From NCBI GenBank assembly GCA_017933995.1, contig JAGBKI010000056.1:1-64000 (forward strand): 64,000 nucleotides of DNA. The letters run 5' to 3'. Within the stretch, counting starts at the first letter, position 1. Each line of letters begins with the position of its first letter. This DNA comes from Bacteroidaceae bacterium. GTDB lineage: Bacteria; Bacteroidota; Bacteroidia; Bacteroidales; Bacteroidaceae. A program made the position numbers and the translations under genes. Below are positions 57,910 to 64,000 of the stretch, in pieces. Below the pieces are notes generated by a model. The model did not search any database. It was given only the letters and a program-made list of their open reading frames with translations, and was not told the origin of the DNA.

Positions 57910-58935
57910 ATGACAAAAGTTGCCATTAACGGCTTTGGCCGTATCGGTCGCCTCGCATTCCGCCAGATGTTCGAGGCAGAAGGCTACGAAGTAGTTGCCA
58001 TCAACGACCTTACAAGCCCCAAGATGCTTGCCCACCTGCTCAAGTACGACACCGCCCAGGGCGGTTTCTGCGGCAAGTTCGGCGAAGGCAAGCACACTGT
58101 GGAGGCCACGGAGAACTCCATCATCGTAGACGGCAAGGAAATCACCATCTACGCAAAGCCCAACGCAGCCGAGCTGCCTTGGGGCGAGCTGGGTGTGGAC
58201 GTAGTGCTCGAGTGTACGGGCTTCTACACCTCTAAGGAGAAGGCCAGCGCCCATGTACAGGCCGGTGCCAAGAAGGTTGTCATCTCCGCTCCCGCCGGCA
58301 ACGACCTCCCCACCATCGTCTTCAACGTGAACCACACGACGCTGACGCCCGCCGACACGGTCATCTCCGCCGCTTCCTGCACCACGAACTGCCTCGCCCC
58401 CATGACGAAGGCGCTGAACGACTTCGCTCCCATCCAGAGCGGTATCATGACGACGGTTCACGCCTACACGGGCGACCAGATGATCCTCGACGGTCCGCAG
58501 CGCAAGGGCGACGTTCAGCGTGCCCGTGCCGGCGCACAGAACATCGTGCCCAACAGCACGGGTGCAGCCAAGGCCATCGGCCTCGTCATCCCCGAACTGA
58601 ACGGCAAGCTCATCGGTGCCGCCCAGCGCGTTCCGACGCCCACGGGTTCCACGACCATCCTGCACGCCGTTGTGAAGGGCGAAGTGACCGTTGAGGGCAT
58701 CAACGCCGCCATGAAGGCCGCCCAGAACGAAAGCTTCGGCTACACGGAGGAGAAACTCGTCAGCAGCGACATCATCGGCATGAAGTTCGGCTCGCTCTTT
58801 GATGCCAACCAAACGATGGTCAGCAAGATTGGCGACGGCAACTCGCTTGTTCAGGTCGTTGCCTGGTACGACAACGAGAACAGCTACACCAGCCAGATGG
58901 TACGCACCATTAAGTACCTCGCCGAGCTGAAGTAA
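57910..58935 (+). CDS. gapA: Glyceraldehyde-3-phosphate dehydrogenase
   Basis: 341 residues; oxidises glyceraldehyde 3-phosphate with NAD in glycolysis. [16 protein letters not shown] is the nucleotide site, [13 protein letters not shown] carries the catalytic cysteine, HAYTGDQ supplies the catalytic histidine, and [30 protein letters not shown] forms the phosphate site. Aspartate after the second strand (VVAINDLTS) indicates NAD preference. Codons are mostly GC-ending, as expected for high expression. Own promoter and own strong terminator, so monocistronic. Confidence 0.97.
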   Translation: MTKVAINGFGRIGRLAFRQMFEAEGYEVVAINDLTSPKMLAHLLKYDTAQGGFCGKFGEGKHTVEATENSIIVDGKEITIYAKPNAAELPWGELGVDVVLECTGFYTSKEKASAHVQAGAKKVVISAPAGNDLPTIVFNVNHTTLTPADTVISAASCTTNCLAPMTKALNDFAPIQSGIMTTVHAYTGDQMILDGPQRKGDVQRARAGAQNIVPNSTGAAKAIGLVIPELNGKLIGAAQRVPTPTGSTTILHAVVKGEVTVEGINAAMKAAQNESFGYTEEKLVSSDIIGMKFGSLFDANQTMVSKIGDGNSLVQVVAWYDNENSYTSQMVRTIKYLAELK

Positions 58936-58967
58936 TCGCGCAGCTTCTCACAACCAACAAACCGCAA

Positions 58968-58999
58968 GCGGCCACCTACCGATGTAGGTGGCCGCTTTT
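58968..58999 (+). terminator. gapA terminator
   Basis: GCGGCCACCTAC (58968-58979) pairs perfectly with GTAGGTGGCCGC (58984-58995) over a 4-base loop, followed by TTTTG. Confidence 0.88.
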
Positions 59000-59059
59000 G
59001 TGTATTGCGCAAACTACTGTGGGTTTACTCCCGCCGCGCTTCCCCAAAATTCCATCCAC

Positions 59060-59171
59060 AACGGACTGATTTTGCAAATTAAGCCTATATTTCTACAAAT
59101 TAAGCCTTGATTTGTACAAACTAAGCCTAAGTTTCTACAATTTAAGGCTTAATTTGCAGAATTAGTCCGTT
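59060..59171. repeat. Four near-palindromic 17-mers at 21-bp spacing inside a 24-bp inverted repeat (array 2)
   Basis: 17-mers of the AAATTAAGCCTAAGTTT type start at 59076, 59097, 59118 and 59139, the last in the opposite sense (AATTTAAGGCTTAATTT). The outer 24 bases (59060-59083 and 59148-59171, AACGGACT...) are inverted repeats with two mismatches. Same unit, spacing and copy number as the array at 47036. The DNA from 59172 to 59465 holds nothing else recognisable. Confidence 0.85.
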
Positions 59172-59465
59172 GAAAAAACTTTTTGCGTGGATTTGCTTGG
59201 CTTTTTGAGGGAACAAATGTGGGTACATTCCTAATGTGTCGCGCCGTAAGAGGATGCTAACGATGGCAAATAGGGAGCTGCTTTCGACGCTTTCGGCACG
59301 GGAAAAACGCGTTGCGAGGAGGAGGATGGTTGCGGCTGTAACAATATCCCGCGAAACGTGAAGAAACCCCGCTGTTATTGATGTCAGCGTGCACAAACGG
59401 GCAGTGGAAAGAGCTGGTTTTCACATTTTTTTACTTACTGGCTTGGCCATATCCCGTTTTAGGCA

Positions 59466-59473
59466 TACTTTTG
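59466..59473 (+). promoter_or_regulatory. acpP promoter, -7 element
   Basis: TACTTTTG followed by CGCGT; the acpP ATG lies about 100 bases downstream. Confidence 0.65.
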
Positions 59474-59574
59474 CGCGTCAAAAAAACAAGGGTGAAAGCC
59501 CGTCCGCACCCCCGTGCGGTTCAGAGAGTTAGAAAATTATTTCAAACACACAACAATCTAAAAAACCTACAACT

Positions 59575-59817
59575 ATGGCAAACATTGACGTTGCTGCAAA
59601 AGTGAAAGAAATCATCAAGGACAAGCTCAGCGTGGAAGAGGCCGACATCAAGGACGAGGCCAGCTTCGCCAACGACCTCGGCGCCGACTCCCTCGACACC
59701 GTCGAACTGATTATGGAGTTCGAGAAAGAGTTTGAAATCACCATCCCCGACGAGCAGGCCGAGAAAATCAGCACGGTCGGCGAGGCCATTGCTTATATTG
59801 AGCAGAACGCTAAGTAA
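59575..59817 (+). CDS. acpP: Acyl carrier protein
   Basis: 80 residues, very acidic. Carries growing fatty acyl chains on a phosphopantetheine arm attached to the serine of [18 protein letters not shown] (residue 40). Helix [14 protein letters not shown] and the C-terminal [14 protein letters not shown] complete the four-helix fold. It is the first gene of acpP-fabF-rnc, a conserved arrangement. A foldback with a T-rich end lies between it and fabF, which could raise acpP message relative to the downstream genes. Confidence 0.97.
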   Translation: MANIDVAAKVKEIIKDKLSVEEADIKDEASFANDLGADSLDTVELIMEFEKEFEITIPDEQAEKISTVGEAIAYIEQNAK

Positions 59818-59863
59818 AGAAGCGTATTTGGTTGCGAAAAGGCTGTTTCCGGCCTTTCAGCAA

Positions 59864-60006
59864 AACGATTCTCTCAGGGAAATTAGGGAGTTCAGAGAAA
59901 TTAAAGGAGTCTCGCCCTGCCGTGCAGGCGCATGGGTTCTCCTCTAATTCCCCACCGGGCTGCCCCGTTTCCGTTCCTTGAGGGAATCGTTTTCCTTTTC
60001 TTTTTT
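59864..60006 (+). repeat. Nested foldback between acpP and fabF
   Basis: The outer stem AACGATTC..TCAGGGAA (59864-59881) pairs with TTCCTTGAGGGAATCGTT (59974-59991) and is followed by TTCCTTTTCTTTTTTT, so it can act as an intrinsic terminator. The inner part has GGGAAATTAG with CTCTAATTCCCC and a GC-rich centre (CCCTGC to GCAGGC). Confidence 0.7.
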
Positions 60007-60033
60007 TAATATACGCATATAAGACATTAAGAT

Positions 60034-61293
60034 ATGGAGCTTAAAAGAGTAGTGGTAACCGGCATCGGCGCCCTGACGCCCGTGGGCAACAGCGTGCCCG
60101 AGATGTGGGAGAACATCAAGAACGGCGTGAGCGGCGCGGCCCCCATTACCAAGTTCGACGCCTCGGAGTTCAAGACCACCTTCGCCTGCGAGGTGAAGGG
60201 CTTTGACCCGCTGACCGTGATGGACCGCAAGGAGGCGCGCAAGGTCGACCCCTATGTGCAGTACTCGCTCGCCGTGGTCAAGGAGGCCCTGGCCGACAGC
60301 GGCATGGACCTCGACACGGAGGACAAGAATCGCATCGGCGTCATCACTGGCGTGGGCATCGGCGGCATCCACACGTTCGAGGGCGAAGTGGGCTACCGTG
60401 CCTGCCACCCCGAGGGCGCACCGCGCTACAACCCCTTCTTCATCCCCAAGATGATCAGCGACATCGCTGCCGGACAAATCAGCATCGCCTACGGTTTCCA
60501 CGGCCCCAACTACAACACGACGTCGGCCTGCGCCAGCTCGACTAACGCCATTGTAGACGCCTTCAACCTGCTGCGCCTGGGCAAGGCCAACGCCATCCTG
60601 GCCGTCGGTGCCGAGGCCGCCATATGCGACGCCGGCGTGGGCGGTTTCAACTCGATGCACGCCCTCTCCACGCGCAACGACGACCCGCAGGGCGCCAGCC
60701 GCCCCTTCAGCGCCAGCCGCGACGGTTTCGTGATGGCCGAGGGCGCCGGCTGCCTCGTGCTTGAGGAACTGGAGCACGCCAAGGCACGCGGCGCGAAGAT
60801 CTACTGCGAAGTGGCCGGCGGCGGCCTGAGTGCTGACGCGCACCACCTCACCGCCTCCCACCCCGAGGGCCTCGGCGCGCGCCTCGTGATGCAGAACGCC
60901 CTGGAGGACGCCGAGATGAAGCCCGAAGACATCGACTACATCAACGTCCACGGTACGTCCACGCCCGTCGGCGACATCAGCGAGGTGAAGGCCATCCAGC
61001 AGGTGTTCGGCGAGCACGCCTACAAACTGAACATCAGCAGCACGAAGTCCATGACCGGCCACCTGCTCGGTGCCGCCGGTGCCGTCGAGGCCATCATCAG
61101 CGTGCTCAGCGTACACAACGACATCGTGCCGCCCACCATCAACCACGCCGACGGCGACGAGGACGAGAACATCGACTACCGCCTCAACTTCACGTTCAAC
61201 AAAGCGCAGCAGCGCACCGTCCGCGCCGCCCTCAGCAACACGTTCGGCTTCGGCGGCCACAACGCCTGCTGCATCGTGAAGAAGTATTCCTAA
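60034..61293 (+). CDS. fabF: 3-oxoacyl-[acyl-carrier-protein] synthase II
   Basis: 419 residues; elongates fatty acyl-ACP with malonyl-ACP. The Cys-His-His triad is complete: TTSACASST (Cys near 165), VHGTSTPVGD and KSMTGHLLGAAG. The N-terminus MELKRVVVTGIGALTPVGNSV and C-terminal SNTFGFGGHNAC are standard. It is about 215 bases after acpP and 175 bases before rnc, both gaps filled by foldbacks. Confidence 0.97.
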   Translation: MELKRVVVTGIGALTPVGNSVPEMWENIKNGVSGAAPITKFDASEFKTTFACEVKGFDPLTVMDRKEARKVDPYVQYSLAVVKEALADSGMDLDTEDKNRIGVITGVGIGGIHTFEGEVGYRACHPEGAPRYNPFFIPKMISDIAAGQISIAYGFHGPNYNTTSACASSTNAIVDAFNLLRLGKANAILAVGAEAAICDAGVGGFNSMHALSTRNDDPQGASRPFSASRDGFVMAEGAGCLVLEELEHAKARGAKIYCEVAGGGLSADAHHLTASHPEGLGARLVMQNALEDAEMKPEDIDYINVHGTSTPVGDISEVKAIQQVFGEHAYKLNISSTKSMTGHLLGAAGAVEAIISVLSVHNDIVPPTINHADGDEDENIDYRLNFTFNKAQQRTVRAALSNTFGFGGHNACCIVKKYS

Positions 61294-61312
61294 AGCCGAG
61301 AGAGCCTTTTTG

Positions 61313-61446
61313 AAGTTTAATAAGGTTCACTATAAGGTTTAATCAGGTTTAAGAGGTTTAAGAAGTTTAATCCGTCCGGCACGATGAGCGCCCTCGTGGC
61401 GAAGCATTAAACCTCTTAAACCTCTTAAACTTCTTAAACCTTATAA
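61313..61446 (+). repeat. Foldback element, GTTTAA word family (copy 3)
   Basis: Left arm of GGTTTAA/AAGAGGTTTAAG words, a 35-base centre from TCCGTCCGGCACGATG to GCGAAGC, then ATTAAACCTCTTAAACCTC and further TTAAAC words. The centre and the right arm are homologous to the element between mreB and mreC, in the same orientation to the genes. Lies between fabF and rnc. Confidence 0.78.
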
Positions 61447-61468
61447 CGGGTCTCCTTATTTCCCTTTT

Positions 61469-63340
61469 ATGATAGACGTAATCGCACGCGTGAGGCTCTT
61501 GTTCGCACAGGACAAGGACTTCCGCGCCGAACTGGCCCGCATACTGGGCTTCCTCCCCCACAACACCGAGTACTACAAGGTGGCCTTCGCCCACAGTTCC
61601 AGCCAGTACCGCAGCCCCAAGGGCGGGCGCAAGCTCAACAACGAGCGGCTGGAGTTCCTCGGCGACGCCATCCTGGAGGCCGTGGTGAGCGACATCCTGT
61701 TCCACCACTTCGAGAACAAGCGCGAGGGTTTCCTCACCAACACGCGCAGCAAACTCGTGCAGCGCACCACGCTCAACGAACTGGCCGCCGAGATGGGTGT
61801 CGACCGCCTGGTGCGCACCTCCGGACGCACACAGAACCGGGGCAACAATATCGGCGGCAACGCCTTCGAGGCCCTCATCGGCGCCATCTACCTCGACCGG
61901 GGCTACGCCGCCTGCAAGAAGTTCGTCGAGAAACAGATTATGCGCAAGTTCGTCAACGTCGACGACGTGGCGCAGAAGGAGGTGAACTTCAAGAGCAAAA
62001 TCCTCGAATACTGCCAGAAGAACCGCATCAACTGCGAGTTCAAGCTCAAGAGCACCGACAAGGGCGACGGCGGCGCACCGCTGTTCCGCTCCATCCTCGA
62101 CATCGAGGGCGTGATGGTGGGCGAGGGCCGCGGCGCCTCCAAGAAGGAGAGCGAGCAGAATGCCTGCCGCGACGCCCTGCTGCGCCTGCGCCGCTCCAGC
62201 GCGCTTGTCACGCAGGTGTTCAACGCCAAGGAGGCGCGCACCAGCACCGAGGCTCCCATCTTCGTCGCCGTGCCGCGCATTGACGAGATTGAGGAGGAGA
62301 TAGCCCGTATGAGCGAGGCACGCGCCGACCGCCGCCGCGAACAGCGCACCCGCCAGAAGGAGCGCCGCAACGATGCAGCCGAAAAGCAGGAGAAACCTGT
62401 CGAGAAGAAGCAGGAGAAACCCGCCGAGAAGAAGCAGGAGAAACCCGCTGAGAAGAAGCAGGAGAAACCCGCCGAGAACAAGCAGGAGAAACCTGCCGAG
62501 AAGAAGCAGGAGAAGCCTGCCGAGAAGAAGCAGGAGAAGCCTGCCGAGAAGAAGCAGGAGAAGCCCGCCGACGAGAAGAAGCCCGGTCGCCGTGGGCGTC
62601 GCAAGGCTTCGCAGGAAGCACAGACGGAAGCACAGGCAGAGACGCCGGTCGCAGGCGAGACGCCTGCGCTCCAACTGGCCGAGACGCCTGCGCTCCAACC
62701 AAGTGAGAAGCCCGCCCCCAAGGACGACGCCACGCCTGCTGTCACCCCGGATGTCGCTCCGGCTATTCCTCCAGTTGTTGCGTCTGCTGCTGCAGTGCAG
62801 CAGCCCCAACAGGCCCTGCCCGCTGCCGCCGTGCGCGTGGTGAAGGAGACGGAAAGCGTACCCGCGCCGCTCTTCATCGTGCCCGCTGAAAAGAAGCAGG
62901 AGCAGGCCGCTGACGCTCCCACCGAGAAAGCCGCCGAAGCTCCCGCTCCGCAGGCCGAGCAAGCCGACGCACCCGCCGAAAAGCCCTCCCGCAAACGGCG
63001 CGGAGGCAGGCGGAAGAGTGCCAAAACGGCAGAAGCCAAGGCAGAGGAAAAGGCGGAAGCCAAGGACGAGACGCCGGTCGCAGGCGAGACGCCTGCGCTC
63101 CAACTGGGCGAGACGCCTGTGGCCCAACCAGCCGCCAACACGTCGGGCACCGACACGCCAGTCGCAGGCGAGACGCCTGCGTTCCAACTGGCCGAGACAC
63201 CTGCGCCCCAGCCCGCCCGCAAGCGGCGCGGAGGCCGCCGCAAACCCGCCGCCGCTTCAAAGGACGGCGCGCAGGCCAAAGCCGCCGAAGAGCCCGCAGC
63301 ACCCACACTGCCTTTCGACAACAAAGACAACAACGAATAA
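61469..63340 (+). CDS. rnc: Ribonuclease III with a long repeat-built C-terminal extension
   Basis: 623 residues against about 230 for typical RNase III. Residues 1-160 are the nuclease domain (NERLEFLGDAILE signature; second acidic site NAFEALIGAIYLDRGY), and about 175-245 form the double-stranded RNA-binding domain (ASKKESEQNACRDALLRL). The remaining 370 residues are low-complexity: an arginine/glutamate helix, eight KKQEKPAE-type octapeptides, in-frame palindromic elements (AGETPALQ), and three basic motifs (GRRGRRK, RKRRGGRRK, RKRRGGRRK) that could bind RNA. It processes rRNA and mRNA. The extension was probably assembled by repeat expansion and element insertion. Confidence 0.92.
   Translation: MIDVIARVRLLFAQDKDFRAELARILGFLPHNTEYYKVAFAHSSSQYRSPKGGRKLNNERLEFLGDAILEAVVSDILFHHFENKREGFLTNTRSKLVQRTTLNELAAEMGVDRLVRTSGRTQNRGNNIGGNAFEALIGAIYLDRGYAACKKFVEKQIMRKFVNVDDVAQKEVNFKSKILEYCQKNRINCEFKLKSTDKGDGGAPLFRSILDIEGVMVGEGRGASKKESEQNACRDALLRLRRSSALVTQVFNAKEARTSTEAPIFVAVPRIDEIEEEIARMSEARADRRREQRTRQKERRNDAAEKQEKPVEKKQEKPAEKKQEKPAEKKQEKPAENKQEKPAEKKQEKPAEKKQEKPAEKKQEKPADEKKPGRRGRRKASQEAQTEAQAETPVAGETPALQLAETPALQPSEKPAPKDDATPAVTPDVAPAIPPVVASAAAVQQPQQALPAAAVRVVKETESVPAPLFIVPAEKKQEQAADAPTEKAAEAPAPQAEQADAPAEKPSRKRRGGRRKSAKTAEAKAEEKAEAKDETPVAGETPALQLGETPVAQPAANTSGTDTPVAGETPAFQLAETPAPQPARKRRGGRRKPAAASKDGAQAKAAEEPAAPTLPFDNKDNNE
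62381..62578 (+). repeat. 24-bp minisatellite in rnc
   Basis: About eight copies of GAGAAGAAGCAGGAGAAAC/GCC with few changes encode (E)KKQEKPA repeats. The near-identity at DNA level implies recent tandem expansion or contraction in multiples of 24 bp, which preserves the frame. Confidence 0.88.
62639..63190 (+). repeat. Palindromic GGAGCGC elements, in-frame copies inside rnc
   Basis: The word GCAGGCGAGACGCCTGC followed by GCTCCAAC occurs at 62651 and 63080 and, with one change (GTTCCAAC), at 63164; shorter GAGACGCCTGC.CTCCAAC forms follow at 62680 and 63110. All are read in the same frame as (V)AGETPALQ. The intergenic relative is at 13849-13898. Confidence 0.75.
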
Positions 63341-63368
63341 ACCCCAATAACCCCGCCCCAACGCAACA

Positions 63369-64000
63369 ATGAACCTGACACTCCTTATTGTCATCGTCTT
63401 CATTCTGGGCTATGCCGCCATAGCCCTGGAGAGTTTCACGAAGGTGAACAAGGCCGCCGTGGCCCTGCTGATGTTCGCCTTCTGCTGGACGCTCTTTATG
63501 CTCAACCCCGCGCCTTTCATCCCCGCCGACCTTTTCACGGCGGGCGACCACGACAGCCTCGTGCAGGCCGTGAGCAGCGTCATTGAGAAACACCTGGGCA
63601 GCACCTCCACCACGCTCTTCTTCCTGATGGGCGCGATGACCATCGTCGAGGTCGTGGACCAGAACGGCGGCTTCAACTTCGTGCGCGACGTGATGCGCAC
63701 CAAGAGCAAGCGCGCCCTGATGTGGCGCATCGCCTTCATGACATTCTTCCTCTCGGCCATACTTGACAACCTGACCACGAGCATCGTGATGATTATGATT
63801 CTGCGCAAGCTCGTGGCCGACAAGCAGGACCGCCTGCTCTACGCCGGCCTCGTGGTCATCGCGGCCAACTCGGGCGGTGCCTTCTCGCCCATCGGCGACG
63901 TCACCACCATCATGCTCTGGAACAAGGGTCTCATCACCGCCGCCGGAGTCATCGTGGAGATTTTCGTGCCGAGCCTCGTCTCGATGGTCATCCCGGCCTA
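63369..64000 (+). CDS. nhaD: NhaD-type Na+/H+ antiporter, N-terminal part
   Basis: At least 210 residues are present and the gene continues beyond the window. Several membrane helices are visible (MNLTLLIVIVFILGYAAIAL, KAAVALLMFAFCWTLFML). The segments STTLFFLMGAMTIVEVVDQNGGF, LSAILDNLTTSIVMIMIL and VVIAANSGGAFSPIGDVTTIMLW match the conserved ion-path regions of NhaD and the wider arsenite/citrate permease superfamily (DNLTT and SPIGDVTT). Exchanges sodium for protons across the inner membrane. It starts 28 bases after rnc. Confidence 0.9.
   Translation, partial: MNLTLLIVIVFILGYAAIALESFTKVNKAAVALLMFAFCWTLFMLNPAPFIPADLFTAGDHDSLVQAVSSVIEKHLGSTSTTLFFLMGAMTIVEVVDQNGGFNFVRDVMRTKSKRALMWRIAFMTFFLSAILDNLTTSIVMIMILRKLVADKQDRLLYAGLVVIAANSGGAFSPIGDVTTIMLWNKGLITAAGVIVEIFVPSLVSMVIPA

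Overview
The window is a chromosomal segment of a GC-rich member of the Bacteroidales (Prevotella/Muribaculum-like). The order is supported by the recurring -7 element TAnnTTTG ahead of many genes in place of TATAAT, by the mre/rod, acpP-fabF-rnc, GH109, GH125 and DUF4827/DUF4468-type gene content, and by a tmRNA tag ending ALAA. I see no rRNA, tRNA, insertion sequence or CRISPR array.

Layout: 1-9700 holds pyrH, a TolC/HlyD/two-permease exporter operon, a prolyl-oligopeptidase-family peptidase and a MarC protein. 9800-13800 holds thioredoxin, a small acidic protein, a lipoprotein, a small HEQIH membrane protein and a Zn/Cd P-type ATPase. 14205-23422 is the most unusual region: a one-direction RiPP-type cluster with a transglutaminase-like (McjB C-terminal/B2) protease, four radical SAM enzymes, a PqqD-like recognition protein, an unannotated 43-residue Tyr/Thr-rich precursor peptide, an HPr-kinase-like kinase, an ABC exporter and a nucleotidyltransferase-fold protein. 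23500-28500 holds GH125, a TPR protein and GH109. 28859-37063 (minus) is the cell-shape locus: an IMP-cyclohydrolase-only PurH, mreB, mreC, mreD, mrdA, an inserted BRO-N/Fic gene, and rodA. 37400-46850 (minus) holds a large exported protein, aroB, two paralogous exported proteins, a split JAB-like gene, two glycosyltransferases (one broken), a thioesterase and a small protein. 47300-55100 holds an epimerase, tmRNA, a polysaccharide flippase, a GT90 enzyme, a truncated acyltransferase and an AT-rich pair of exported proteins. 55500-64000 holds an ATP-grasp enzyme, an esterase, gapA, acpP, fabF, rnc with a long repeat-built tail, and the start of nhaD.

The intergenic DNA is unusually structured. 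I see: (i) four arrays of 82-87 bp promoter-plus-hairpin units ahead of pyrH, the DUF4827-like gene, ssrA and the flippase; (ii) hairpins fused directly to the next gene's -7 element; (iii) long foldbacks built from a reiterated short word, lying between co-directional genes and falling into sub-families with related loops; (iv) two four-unit arrays of a 17-bp near-palindrome at exact 21-bp spacing; (v) a dispersed structured RNA family with covarying long-range stems, present twice in full and once in part, the partial copy being the leader of the RiPP cluster; and (vi) a GGAGCGC-type palindromic element found both upstream of the P-type ATPase and in frame inside rnc.

The RiPP cluster together with its structured leader is the best candidate for an undescribed system. 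The precursor carries a YxxP leader motif like that of lasso precursors, and B1-like and B2-like partners are present, but the lasso cyclase is absent and radical SAM enzymes take its place.
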